Shown: positions 21,427-33,714, counted from the stretch's first letter. The stretch: 64,000 bases of DNA from Hydractinia symbiolongicarpus (GCF_029227915.1 NC_079879.1:22522501-22586500), one strand, 5' to 3'. The notes: generated by a model from the sequence alone, not told the origin. Numbers and translations are program-made.

Positions 21427-22193
21427 TTAAGGCGTGAGTATACAAAAAAAATGTTTTTTTTTAAAAAAAATTATTTTCAGTGATTAGATAGAAAAAGATC
21501 TGGGCTTTAAAATGGTGCAAAATTTTTTTTTAAAAAATGTATTTAGATAGATTATTATCCCCCAAATTTTTTTTTCATAAATTACTTTTGTGTTATGCGA
21601 TAAAGATCAAATATCACACGTAATAATCTTGAGTATTAATTTTTGCTACTGAATTTTGTTCAAGGTTATAAATCATAGCCGACTCAAAGAGGAAAATGAT
21701 TTTCGTATGTAGTTAAAAGATTCTTTTAAAGTTTTTCTCCTATTTCCCATAAGGATATTTTCTTCTTCTTTTTTGTCTTCCGAAGTTGAATATAATTTAC
21801 TGTGAAAAACATGGCAAAACCAGTTTATCAGTACAGCGAATAAAAATGTCCTATCGTCATAAAGCTTTTATATCATCAAAAAAAAGAAGAAAATCCAAAC
21901 AAAAATATTTGACTCGCCAACTAAAAGAAGATTAAAGCAAAAGGTTTCTACTGCCGATCGCCAAGCTAGCACTAGTCGAAAACATTTTCTAGAGTTTCTA
22001 GAGCTTTTGTTTTGCCCATACTCAACTGTGTATAAATGCGAATGTGAGCGAACACGTGCAGCATAAACAGAAGATGTGAAAAAAACCTGTTAACAAAATG
22101 GTCGTTACCATAGTGATCAATTATTATATATTAGTTTTGGTGAATTAAAAGCATTATAAAATATCACACCTTTTTTGTATACTCACGCCTTAA
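21427..22193. mobile_element. Non-autonomous TTAA element (piggyBac-like)
   Basis: TTAA at 21427-21430 and 22190-22193 flank 19-bp perfect TIRs, ggcgtgagtatacaaaaaa and its inverse. The duplicate shows the empty site gctttaagtatacagctg (10098-10115) with one TTAA. The interior is AT-rich without a transposase. Confidence 0.85.
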
Positions 22194-22254
22194 GAATATA
22201 GCTGTAGCAAATTCGAAATCTCAATCTTGGAAATCTTGCAAACTCAATCTTGGC

Positions 22255-22375
22255 ATTGGAAGGGAATGGCGGGAGGGAGGAGAATTGAGGGGGAAGGGGA
22301 GTGGAGGGGAGGGGACTGTAGGGGGGAGGGGGGAACGGAGGGAGGGGGCGGAGGGGGGACGGAGAATTACAGGAA
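22255..22375 (+). repeat. Long G-rich polypurine tract
   Basis: About 120 bases nearly free of pyrimidines on the plus strand, with many GGG to GGGGGG runs (for example taggggggaggggggaacgg). It extends the shorter tract at 10168 in copy 1 and could form G-quadruplex or triplex DNA. Confidence 0.85.
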
Positions 22376-23492
22376 GCGTCTCCTTGGTTCTATCAAGTTT
22401 ATATTCGCATTTTTAGGCAAGAGATATCGACAAATAGACAATAACGTCGTTAGAACAGTAAACACATGATTTAAAACAGTGTAAGAAAATATATTAAATT
22501 TCAAAATAAATAGATAATTTATGATACACGTGTACACTTATGAGAATGTACATGGATTTATTTGCTCATAACAAAAATTATATTTTGAAAGTAAACTTTC
22601 TATTATACGCACGAGAGAACCTACATTTCTCCTAAAAATACATAAAAAGGATATAGGAAACACTGAACGGTGTAAATCTAATTCTTATTCTTGCGTTCAA
22701 ACAGCTTAAAGGCGAAAACCAAAAACTGTCAAAGCAGGGTCTCGCTTACGCAACATTTAATTAAAAGCACAAAAAAATCAGCATTATTCACATTGAATGC
22801 GTTTAAATGAAACTAACGTTCAGAAGCTTGGTAACTAGGTTGCGCTCACGATTTTGGCAGAATAACTGCAGTGTTTGCACTTTTAGAAAACGTTCTGAAA
22901 ATGTCTGTATTTCTGCGTTTAAAATCAAATCAAGTAAAACATTATCTAGATAGGCCATAACAAACAGCCATTAAAATCCTAAACTGCGGTGGTATATCTT
23001 GCGAGTCGAGCAACGTATGCTGTGTAATCGTCCAGTCTGTAGATAATGATCACTTCTTTTTCGCACTTCTTCTCTGAAAAAGAATAAGTTAAAATCCCTT
23101 ACAATGGACATCATTTACAGGGGGCAACTCTGTACAACGGAAAATTTTCTTGAAACAAAAGAAATGACAGTCAAATACTCATAACGAAACTTCTATGAAG
23201 GGGACAATTTTAAAGCGGATACTTTTTTACGTCGGACAACATTTAAATGTCCCAATTCACATTACCGCTTAGAAATGACCTCTCCATAGCGGACATTTTC
23301 TAATCTACCGCACTTAACCGAAAATAACCTTGCTTATTTTCCAACCTCTTAGTCAGGGAAGATTCAAGAACTCCGACTAGTAGTGTGTCAGCAATTGACA
23401 TGTGAGCGCTTTCATGGCTTGTACACCCTTAAAACCTTAAAACCACGTGACCTGCCTTGGTCATACATATGAAAATTAATTGAAATGTACAC

Positions 23493-24940
23493 AATAGACC
23501 TATTTCAATATCGCCTTTTCATGATTAGCCGTGGTGGCAGAAAATCAAAACATTGCATGAAAACGAGGTTAGTTTAGATAAAGTTCAGGACGCCAAGTTG
23601 TTTACTAGCTGTTCTGACCTTAGTTATCAACAAATGTTGGTTTTATAATTTTCAACTGCCATATTGAAAGGATCGTAGTGGTAAAAGTATATTGAGGGTA
23701 TTAGTAGTGATAGTGTGATATTAAGTGTGTATTTATGGCAACTTTTATGTTGGTTAGCTATAGCTAGCTAGCCAACAAACGTCTTGTTTCTTACTCCTAC
23801 AAAAAGTTTATATATTCTATACTGTAAGTTATAAAATATTTACCTAGTTTACTGAAACTTCATATAACTTTTATAATTATAATTTATATATATTATAATT
23901 ATATAGGTTATAATTATTTTCCTAAAAAAGTTACCCAGCTTTTCATGGCAAGATTTTATAGGGTGAATGTTATAGCTAGCATGTACTCTGGAATGATGTA
24001 CTGTCCAGCTATGTATCGTTGTTATTGTCACAATCCTCTGTTAATATACTTTAACCTTTCCATTTGATATACATTTATAATAAACATATTTTGGCTCAAC
24101 CCAGTGTGCTCAGTAATCACAAATTGTTTATTGTTTTGGTTTGTCTGTTTAGATTCATATCAGTATTGTAGGTGTATCATTTCTTGAACATGTAAGGCTG
24201 TTTATTTTACTTAAAAATTTCTTAACTTTCTTAAGCCATATAACTTATAGGTTAAAAGTTATTATGGGAAATCGATCAAGTACTAAACATATCTAAGGGA
24301 GTGCTGCCCAGCTTACCTGCCTAAACATTATTGCATTGACACAAGATGTGACTTGAAACAAATCGTGAGCGGTTTGTTCATCTACAATTCTCTTAGCTTT
24401 TGAACGAATCACCTGTAGCTGCAACCGTAACATTCTTGCAGGCCATAATTTTTAAATAATTAAGGCTCAAGGATGGGTACTATCTTCGGTGATTGCACTG
24501 CTGTTATTACATTTTGTTGAATATATATCATGATGAAGACCAATATTTAGTCTAATACCACCAACCCAACATGCTTAGGATAGCCTTGGAGGAAAGGGAT
24601 AGCCAGGTCATATGTTAATTACAGATGTTTCAAAAATATAAAATCCAAACCATAGTCATAAGAAGTACAATAGCTAGCTAGCTAAACACCGGGACAAAAT
24701 ATAAACCAGTAATAAGCGCAATGGGTATGAAATAAGTGCCATGTTCTATTTTTTTACCACAAGTTCATAATTTGGCCATTTGACAAGTTAATTTGAGAAA
24801 AAATAAAGGTAAACAGAATATATGTACATCACTTCGCTGGAAAATTAAATTTATCTCAAAATAACCTCGTTTTCATGTTAGTATGTCTATTCCGGCTGTG
24901 TATTTTGCGGAAGGGAAATGGATATTGAAATAGGTCTATT
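23493..24940. mobile_element. 1.45-kb element with AATAGACCTATTTCAATATC ends
   Basis: 20-bp perfect TIRs: aatagacctatttcaatatc at 23493 and its inverse ending 24940. Copy 1 is uninterrupted at 10913-10921. Sub-terminal sequence also partly mirrors (catgaaaacgaggtta near 23556 against taacctcgttttcatg near 24870). The interior is AT-rich with tagctagc palindromes and no coding sequence recognised. Confidence 0.75.
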
Positions 24941-25220
24941 CTTTCAAGAAGTTTGTGTAAATTTTCTTTTACTTTTTTAAATGAATATTCACAACATAGT
25001 TTTTAGCTTCTTTCTTTTTCTGGAATTAGCCTATTGACATTTTGAGGTCGATTTTACTCTACCCTATTGCTCAAGGTCAGGATTTTGTAGCAATTTTATC
25101 TAATGTGAGATAAACCTCTACATGGCAGAGAGCTCTTTAAAGAAGATCCCGATGGCGTCTACATAGAGAGTTTTCACTGTATCGTGTTTTTAAACGTGTG
25201 AATCGCTACAACTACATTCT

Positions 25221-25955
25221 ATGGAACGCCTTAACTGTCTTAAGTGATCAGTTACCCTTAGCATATTTTCAGCAGCAAATTTTGAAATTTTATCTGTAAG
25301 ACATTTTTTTTATCATTTTTTTCTCCGCCATCTCTAAAAATCTTGTTCTGATACACACGTAAAAATTTTGTACCGATACAAGAAATCACATATTTTTACT
25401 CTCTTTCACTAAGTTTTTTACACTCCCCCGTCATATAATTGCAAAGATTCGAATAAAGAAAATTCCTATAATGCTGAATTCACGTATTATTGTGAAAATG
25501 AAAGTGAACATAATATGAAGAATTGACATCACGTTGTGACGAATAGGCATCATAAATTGCGTTTTCTATGCACAGCGTATAATGACAAACAAACCGCGTA
25601 TAAATATTATCAAACCGCGTATAATGTTGTTTGAACCCCATATAATGTTAAACAAACCGCGCATAATGTTGTTTGAACCTCATATAATGTTAAACAAACC
25701 GCGTAAAATGTTATTTGTACCTCGTATAATTATTAACAAACCGCGTATAATTATTAACAAACCGCGTATGATGTTGTATGTACCTCATATAATGTTATAT
25801 CAACCTGTTACAATGTTTAAAGCACCACGTATAATATGAAATGAACCGAGTATAACATCATATGGACTCCGTTTATCAACAAATGAACCTCGTATAATAA
25901 GAAAACGGCATATGCTAAGGGTAACTGATCACTTAAGGTAGTTAAGGCGTTCCAT
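25221..25955. mobile_element. MITE with 46-bp TIRs enclosing a tandem repeat
   Basis: atggaacgccttaact... at 25221-25266 and its inverse at 25910-25955 match with two differences. Flanks acattct and acattcc suggest a 7-8 bp target duplication. The duplicate lacks the insert (between 10950 and 10965). Confidence 0.8.
25575..25905. repeat. 21-bp tandem repeat, about 15 diverged units
   Basis: Units of the form aaaccgcgtataatgttgttt or aacctcatataatgttaaac alternate. The 21-bp period keeps a frame open over 25582-25839 (KPRIM/EPHIM), which I treat as incidental. Confidence 0.85.
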
Positions 25956-26488
25956 AACATTCCATCATTCTTTCAAAGTGTATTTTTTACTTTCTGTTAC
26001 TTTTCTTTAAACATTCAAACCACCAGACATATGCACTACCTGACAAGGTGTATAATAGAAGGGTTTGGTAGCGAAGTTTATTTTGACATTTTCCGGTCAC
26101 GGAACGGCAAATACACTTAGCGTACGCCCAATAGAAATTATACAAACCGTAAACAATATTACATTAAGTTTTTTAACACGTGCGCTCGAGTTTAAGAACA
26201 CGTTTTATAAATTACACTTACGTTACATATATCATTCCGTTTTAACACATGAATGAAATATTCATTTTAATTAAACATTCTTTCAAACTTTAACTAATTC
26301 ATTTGTTTCTTAAACTTTTTTTAAAAACTTCAAAATACGTCCTCAATTTTATGAAAGTAAAAAAACACAAAAACACCATAGTACAAAACTAGTTGAAACT
26401 TATCATGTTTTTAAAAAAAAGTAAAATTTCACATACATGTGTCTCTATTTTTCAAGGTCTTGAAACAATCAAATGACTTTTTTGAGCT

Positions 26489-26604
26489 ATAAATCCAGGT
26501 GTGTTAAGTTTCCAAGTTAGTTGGGTTGTAGCAAATTACAGAGATTGTTTTAGAGTTATTAATATAGCGAACATTTAAATTACAGAAAAAATGAACATGT
26601 CACG
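26489..26604 (+). promoter_or_regulatory. Candidate promoter and short first exon
   Basis: ctataaatcc (about 26488) is followed by a potential transcribed leader, then ATG at 26591 in a short frame (MNMSR) that meets a strong donor, cacg|gtaagtg, at 26604. No downstream exon is recognised before the Helitron array. It could be a relic first exon or chance. Confidence 0.3.
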
Positions 26605-26705
26605 GTAAGTGTTTTACATATCCTTTTTTTATTAGAACCATTTTACAACAACAATGAGGCTGAAATTTTATGAAAAAAATAAGAGCAGAATAAGAACAAT
26701 GGCAA

Positions 26706-26777
26706 GGCATTCTCGTCCCCAGAGCTCTTTGAAATAAACTCGAAAGTTTATCTCACAAAGCTCTGGGGTAGAGAAGT
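26706..26777. repeat. Short inverted-repeat element (CTCGTCCCCAGAGCT)
   Basis: ctcgtccccagagctctttga is mirrored by cacaaagctctggggtagag around a 25-base centre. Same family of ends as 7835, 9817 and 16797. Confidence 0.5.
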
Positions 26778-27157
26778 TTACTGATTTGCTCTTTTTTCCT
26801 ACAAAAAAACACTATAGTTTATTACAACCCGGGATGAAATCAAAAGAAAAACACGTTGTTTCATACCAGGATGAGGTCGAAAAATGAAATACACCCTTTT
26901 TTTGTAAGAATAGTGTTTTTTTTTTTTCGTTTCAGTCTCAATATTCTTAATTCTTTTACCGACATCAACCTCATATATTCTTAATAATATTCTTAGCATG
27001 ACTACACATGAAAACATCAGCCTTGAAATAATAAAATTGCTATAATTTTGTAGAGTATATTTTACTACGCGTAATGGACACATTACGTTGTTGCGGATAA
27101 AGAAGTTTAGTTTACTTGATATGAAAAAGTAGAGCCTGAACATATTGTTAGGATAGC

Positions 27158-27333
27158 TCTATAATAATAGCCGTCGTCTGTCTGTCTCTGCGCAGACCCC
27201 CCCCCCGCTGAGTTAGAAAATGATGTTGCGGAAACACGAATATCAAATGCGATATATTTTTATCCACTTTGTTGCGACGGGTAAATATAAAGGACGGGCG
27301 AACCCGTGGATTTTTCCACGGGCTAACGACTAG
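27158..27333 (+). mobile_element. Helitron unit 1 (short type, 176 bp)
   Basis: Starts tctataataatagccgtcg and ends hairpin plus ctaacgactag. The base before TC is C rather than A, so its left end may be altered. Confidence 0.7.
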
Positions 27334-29235
27334 TCTCTTTAATAATAGCCGTCGTCTGTCTGTCTCTGCGCGCGAGACCCGCGGAAAATCCCCGCGGCCC
27401 TGCAGCTTTATTTCGAATCCCCGGCAGACCCCGTTTTTTTACCGGCCTTGCTTTGCCGCTCATTGTAATAAACCAATCACGAGGCTCCATTTTCACTAAT
27501 GACCAATCCAAGTGCTTCGCGGCCTCAACATGCCGACGGGAGGAAACATGCTACCCCTACGAAGGCCATTTTGGTTTGGAAGTGATGGTGTGAAGTTTGT
27601 AGGTTTCCTTTCAATCCTCCTTATTTCTTCTGAGTACTTTTTATCCTATAGGATTATTTAGTTTGTTTTCACATGTTAAGGTGAATATTTCATCACGTTT
27701 TCTAGCTACGTATAAATCTTAAACAAACCAATTTTAAGTTTTTGGCTAGCTACAAAGCGTACATTTTGAGGCAGCTAGCTATAGCTAGCTTTATTTATTC
27801 CTATACTTTTAAAGTTTTTATTCAGTTTGGTATATTATTATTTATTTTTATGTTGAAGTTGGGTCTACCTAGCTAGCTCCTCTTTCAGCTACATCCTGCT
27901 AAAAAGTGAGAGTAGCCAAATGCTGTTTGGCTGCAAGTGAAAGTAGCCAAATGCAGTTTGGCTGCAACACAATTCTTAACAATTCTTATGCTAAATGCAG
28001 TTGGCAGCGGCCACTTTTATTACTGATTTAAAAATTTATTATGCAAAATAAAATTGCTGAGTAATTTTTTAAACTTAACCGGGTTAATGCCAGGCTGTTC
28101 ACTGATTTCTTTTAAAACCGAAGCGATAAGGATTTTTGGAACATGGTATTACCCCTATGCTCATGTATGACATGATTCACCTGTTAAGCGCTCAGCCTGG
28201 TGTTAACGACGGGCTGTTTCCTGTGTTTTTATTTAAACCGTTGTCATAAATTTTATTTGGAAAATTTTATTACGCCTGTTACTCATGTATGACACAATTT
28301 ACATGTTAAGTGCTCAGCCTGGTGTTAATGACGGGCTTTTTCCGTGTTTTTATTTAATCCGTTGTGATAAAGTTTTTTTACCTGCAATAAACATTCAACC
28401 TGGTGTTAACAACAGGGTGTTTTGTGTGTTTTTTATTTAAATTGAAGTTGCGATAAGTTTTTTTGGGAAAAGGCTATTATGGCCATAACGCATGTGTGAC
28501 ACCATTTACCTGTACTAAGTGCTCAGTCCGGTGTCATGATTAATTTGTTAAGGTTTACTGAAACGTTCTCCGCAAGATAAAATAATAATATTGACTATTT
28601 TCTTTTCTTATGACGGGGTAACAACAGGTTGTAAACTGTGTTTTTATTTCGGTTAAAGTTGCAGTAAAGTTATATATATACATATATTTTAAAAAGTACA
28701 TTACAACCGAAACACTATAATGTTGTGTGAGCTTTACTCAATTTACGACATATTCTGCATACCTGTACTAGAGCACTCCAATTATGGAGTTTTTTTAGTT
28801 TTTTTATGGGGTAACGACTGGATTTTTCCTGTGTTTTAAGTTAAACCGAAATTGCAGTAAAGTTTTTTATGAAAAGGGTATTATGCGTTCTCGGCCCACT
28901 GTCATGATTAAGTTTTGAACTTTTACGGAAACTTATTCCGCAAAATAAAATAATATTGCCCGATTGTTTTTGCTATGGCGGAGTAACAACGGTTTGTAAA
29001 CTGTTTTAATTCAGCTTTTGTTGCGGGAAATTATTTTTTTTTAAATATCTTACAGTCGCAACACTGCAATGGTGTGTGCCCTTCACTTGATTTACGACAT
29101 ACTGCATACCCGTACTAAAGCGCTCCACCTCACCGGGTCGCACAGTTTGCGGTTCTTATTAAGCGCTCCTCAAGGCGATCAACAACAGTTACTTGTGGCT
29201 TAACCCGGCGTTTCGACGCCGGGTCTCCCGGCTAG
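27334..29235 (+). mobile_element. Helitron unit 2 (long type, 1.9 kb)
   Basis: Ends cggcgtttcgacgccgggtc...CTAG. Contains repeated modules 'gctcagcctggtgttaa.gacggg...tgtttttattta' at about 28190, 28313 and 28397. Confidence 0.75.
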
Positions 29236-31449
29236 TCTCTATAATAATAGCCGTCGTCTGTCTGTCTCTGCGCAACATGGCGGAGCAAGTAGCGAGACCC
29301 GCTGAAAATCCCCGCGGCTTTTATTTTGAATCCCCGGCAGACCCCGTTTTTTTACCGGCCTTGCTTTGCCGCTTATTGTAATAAACCAATCAAGAGGCTC
29401 CATTTTCACTAATGACCAATCCAAGTGCTTTGCGGCCTCAACATGCCGACGGGAGGAAACATGCTACCCCTACGAAGGCCATTTTGGTTTGGAAGTGATG
29501 GTGTGAAGTTTGTAGGTTTCCTTTCAATCCTCCTTATTTCTTCTGAGTACTTTTTATCCTATAGGATTATTTAGTTTGTTTTCACATGTTAAGGTGAATA
29601 TTTCATCACGTTTTCTAGCTACGTATAAATCTTAAACAAACCAATTTTAAGTTTTTGTCTAGCTACAAAACGTACATTTTGAGGCAGCTAGCTATAGCTA
29701 GCTTTATTTATTCATATACTTTTGTTTTTATTCAGTTTGGTATATTATTATTTATTTTTATGTTGAAGTTGGGTCTACCTAGCTAGCTCCTCTTTTAGCT
29801 ACATCCTGCTAAAAAGTGAAAGTAGCCAAATGCAGTTTGGCTGCAAGTGAAAGTAGCCAAATGCAGTTTGGCTGCAACACAATTCTTATGCTAAATGCAG
29901 TTGGCAGCGGCCACTTTTATTACTGATTTAAAAATTTATTATGCAAAATAAAATTGCTGAGTAATTTTTTAAACTGAACCAGGTTAATGCCAGGCTGTTC
30001 ACTGATTTCTTTTAAAACCGAAGCGATAAGGATTTTTGGAAAATGGTATTACCCCTATGCTCATGTATGACACGATTCTAAAAGCCTTATATATTTGTAA
30101 TATTTGTTTTCTGTTTGTTTTCAATGTTAGGATAAATATATTGTCACGTTTTTTAGCCACGTACAGATCTTAAACGCACCAGTTTTAGGATGTTTGGCTA
30201 GGAACGAAAATTAGCTAATTATAGCTACTAGCTAGCTAGAGCCTCACTTATTGCTATTCTGTTTGGTATAAGAGCTTTTTATCCTAGCCAAAATTTATTT
30301 TTATGTTGAGGCTGTGGCTATTTAGCTAGCTCCTTAAAAAGTGAAAGTATAAAAATGCAGTTTGGCTACAACAATATTCTTAAGCAATATATAATTTTTA
30401 TGCTAAATGCAGTTAGCTAGCTAGGTATAGCTACATATTTTATTATTTTTCTGCAAACTTTTTCTGCAAATGAAATGGCTGAGCGATTGTTTTGGCTGGA
30501 CGAGTAACGACAGGCTGTTCCCTGTGTTTTTATTTAAACCGAAGGTGCAATGAACATTTTTGGAAAAGGGTAATATGCCTTATGTGCCTGTTCAACTGCG
30601 TTTAACTGTACTAAGCGGTTAGCCCAGTGTTAAAAACAGACTGTTTTTTGTAAAAGCCTGTTACGCCTATGGGCATGTGCAACACCGTTTACCTGTATAT
30701 ACTAAAGTCAGCCCACCACTGTGACAATTAATTTTTAAACTTTCTTGGGAATCACGCCTGGACTAACCGCTTAGCCTTGTGTCTGCGAGAAAGTTTTTTC
30801 AAAAGGGTATTATTCCTATACGCTGTACAACACGGTTTAACTGTACTAAGTGCTCAGCCCAGTGTCACGATTAATTTTTTAACTTTTAAAAAGACTTATT
30901 CCACAAAATAAAATTATATTGACCGATTGTTTTTGCTAGGACAGGGTAACAACGGTTTGTAAACTCTGTTTTCATATCAGCTATTGTTACGGGAAAGTAA
31001 TTTAAAAAAAATATTTTACAGTCGCACACTATAATGGTGTATGCGCTTAACTTGATTTACGCCTGTGCAACACGGTTTAACTGTACTAAGCGTTCAGCTC
31101 AGTGTCACGATTAATTTTTTAACTTGCGCAAAAAGTTATTCCGCAAAATGAAATAAAATTGACGATTGTTTTTGCTATGATGGAGTAACAACACTTTGTA
31201 AACTCTGTTTTTATATCAGTTATCGTTGCGGGAAAGTTATTTTTTGAAAAATATGTTACAGTCGCACACTATAATGTTGTATGCGCTTCAAATGATTAAC
31301 GACATACTGTATACCTGTACTAAAGCGCTCCACCTGATCGTGTGGGACAGTTTACAGCTCTTATTAAGCGCTCCACAGAGTGTGCAATGCCGGATCACAC
31401 CTTTACTTGTGGCTTAACCCGGCGTTTCGACGCCGGGTTTCCCGGCTAG
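29236..31449 (+). mobile_element. Helitron unit 3 (long type, chimeric)
   Basis: The first 840 bases follow unit 2 almost base for base. At about 30077 it switches to sequence equivalent to 31915 onward of unit 5 and then follows that type to its CTAG. Confidence 0.75.
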
Positions 31450-31623
31450 TCTCTTTAATAATAGCCGTATTTTGTCTGTCTCTGCGCGGACCCCCCGCTG
31501 AGTTAGAAAATGATGATACGGAAACACGAATATCAAATGCGATATATTTTTATCCACTTTGTTCCCACGGGTAAATTTAAAGGACGGGCGAACCCGTGGA
31601 TTTTACCACGGGTTAACGGCTAG
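31450..31623 (+). mobile_element. Helitron unit 4 (short type, 174 bp)
   Basis: Same layout as unit 1 (gctgagttagaaaatgatg, atatatttttatccactttgtt); hairpin cccgtggattttaccacggg then ttaacggctag. Confidence 0.75.
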
Positions 31624-33044
31624 TCTCTTTAATAATAGCCGTATTTTGTCTGTCTGTCCGCGAAAGATGCGTCCCGTAACGGAAACACGAAATTTTGTAA
31701 ATTACGCGCCGATACCAAATGCGATATATTTTTATTGACTTTGTTTTGACCGCTCGCGCGTGGAACACCATTCACAACGCCTGATTCTTTAAAAAAAAAC
31801 CAAGATTTTCGCGACCAGAAAGAATCCAAGATCTTCGCGGAACGAAGGCCATTTTGATAATGGTCGTGTTTGTGGTCAGTGTGTGAGGTTTGTAGGCCTG
31901 TTTGACTTTTTTATCTTCTAAAAGCCTTATATATTTGTAATATTTGTTTTCTGTTTGTTTTCAATGTTAGGATAAATATATTGTCACGTTTTTTAGCCAC
32001 GTACAGATCTTAAACGCACCAGTTTTAGGATGTTTGGCTAGGAACGAAGATTAGCTAGCTATTAGCTAGCTAGAGCCTCACTTATTGCTATTCTGTATGG
32101 TATAAGAGCTTTTTATCCTAGCCAACATTTATTTTTATGTTGAGGCTGTGGCTATTTAGCTAGCTCCTTAAAAAGTGAAAGTATAAAAATGCAGTTTGGC
32201 TACAACAATATTCTTAAGCAATATATAATTTTTATGCTAAATGCAGTTAGCTAGCTAGGTATAGCTACATATTTTATTATTTTTCTGCAAACTTTTTCTG
32301 CAAATGAAATGGCTGAGCGATTGTTTTGGCTGGACGAGTAACGACAGGCTGTTCCCTGTGTTTTTATTTAAACCGAAGTTGCAATGAACATTTTTGGAAA
32401 AGGGTAATACGCCTTATGCGCCTGTTCAACTGTGTTTAACTGTACTAAGCGGTTAGCCCAGTGTTAAAAACAGACTGTTTTTTGTAAAAGGCTGTTACGC
32501 CTATGGGCATGTGCAACACCGTTTACCTGTATATACTAAGGTCAGCCCACCACTGTGACAATTAATTTTTAAACTTTCTTGGGAATCACGCCTGGACTAA
32601 CCGCTCAGCCCTGTGTCTGCGAGAAAGTTTTTTTCAAAAGGGTATTATTACTATACGCTGTACAACACGGTTTAACTGTACTAAGCGCTCAGCCCAGTGT
32701 CACGATTAATTTTTTAACTTTTAAAAAAACTTTTCCACAAAATAAAATAATATTGACCGATTGTTTTTGCTATGATGGAGTAACAACACTTTGTAAACTC
32801 TGTTTTTATATCAGTTATCGTTGCGGGAAAGTTATTTTTTGAAAAATATGTTACAGTCGCACACTATAATGGTGTATGCGCTTCAAAAGATTAACGACAT
32901 ACTGTATACCTGTACTAAAGCGCTCCACCTGATCATGTGGGACAGTTTACGGCTCTTATTAAGCGCTCCACAGAGTGTTCAATGCCGGATCACACCTTTA
33001 CTTGTGGCTTAACCCGGCGTTTCGACGCCGGGTTTCCCGGCTAG
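31624..33044 (+). mobile_element. Helitron unit 5 (long type, 1.4 kb)
   Basis: Near twin of unit 11 over its whole length, including the 'tccaagatcttcgcggaacgaaggcc' segment and the CGACGCCGGG end. Confidence 0.75.
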
Positions 33045-33168
33045 TCTCTTTACTAATAGCCGTATTTTGTCTGTCTGTCCGCGAAAACCGCGTCCTGTTA
33101 CAGAAACACGAAATGCGATATATAAAGGACGGGCGACCCCGTGGATTTTTCCACGGGTTAACAGCTAG
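33045..33168 (+). mobile_element. Helitron unit 6 (short type, 124 bp, deleted)
   Basis: The smallest unit. Its centre is missing between gaaacacgaaatgcgatat and aaaggacggg, but both termini are kept. Confidence 0.75.
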
Positions 33169-33353
33169 TCTCTTTAATAATAGCCGTATTCCGTCTGTCT
33201 GTGTGTCCGCGAAAGCGGCGTCTTGTAACGGAAACACGAAATTTTTAAAATGCGCACCAATACCAAAGGCGATATTTTTCTGTCCACTTTGTTGCAACGG
33301 GTTAATTTAAAGGACGGGCGTCCCCGTGGATTTTTCCACGGGCTAACGACTAG
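33169..33353 (+). mobile_element. Helitron unit 7 (short type, 185 bp)
   Basis: Contains gcgaaagcggcgtcttgtaacg and ends hairpin plus ctaacgactag. Confidence 0.75.
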
Positions 33354-33537
33354 TCTCTATTATAATAGCCGTATTCCGTCTGTCCGTCTGTCCGTCTCTG
33401 CGCGGACCCCCGCTGAGTTAGAAAATGATGTTACGGAAACACCAATATCAAATGCGATATATTTTTATCCACTTTGTTGCGACGGGTAAATATAAAGGAC
33501 GGGCGACCCCGTGGGTTTATCCACGGGCAACGACTAG
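33354..33537 (+). mobile_element. Helitron unit 8 (short type, 184 bp)
   Basis: Extra gtctgtccgtctgtccgtc repeats near the 5' end; hairpin altered (cccgtgggtttatccacggg). Confidence 0.75.
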
Positions 33538-33714
33538 TCTCTATTATAATAGCCGTATTCCGTCTGTCTGTCTCTGCGCGGACCCCCCGCTGAGTTAGGA
33601 AATGATGTTACGGAAACACGAATATCAAATGCAATACATTTTTATCCACTTTGCCGCGACGAGTAAATATGAAGGACGGGCGAACCCGTGGATTTTTTCA
33701 CGGGCAACAACTAG
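33538..33714 (+). mobile_element. Helitron unit 9 (short type, 177 bp)
   Basis: Same as unit 8 in layout; hairpin weakened (cccgtggattttttcacggg), ending gcaacaactag. Confidence 0.75.

Larger units (their letters stand above)
18199..26345 (+). repeat. Segmental duplication, copy 2
   Basis: Collinear partner of 1-11300. It contains GLWamide gene C and reads through the sites where copy 1 has the DIRS element, the 7835 MITE and the Tc1-like MITE. Its own private inserts are 18296-18682, 21427-22193, 23493-24940 and 25221-25955, plus extra sequence at 22487-22800. No other genes seen. Confidence 0.85.

Noticed and set aside
25582-25839. 85-codon frame with KPRIM/EPHIM repeats
   Set aside because: Product of the 21-bp tandem repeat, which keeps frame by its period; located inside a MITE.
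26799-27143. 114-codon minus-strand frame
   Set aside because: Low-complexity, no domain or signal, and crosses an AT-rich repeat area next to the Helitron array.
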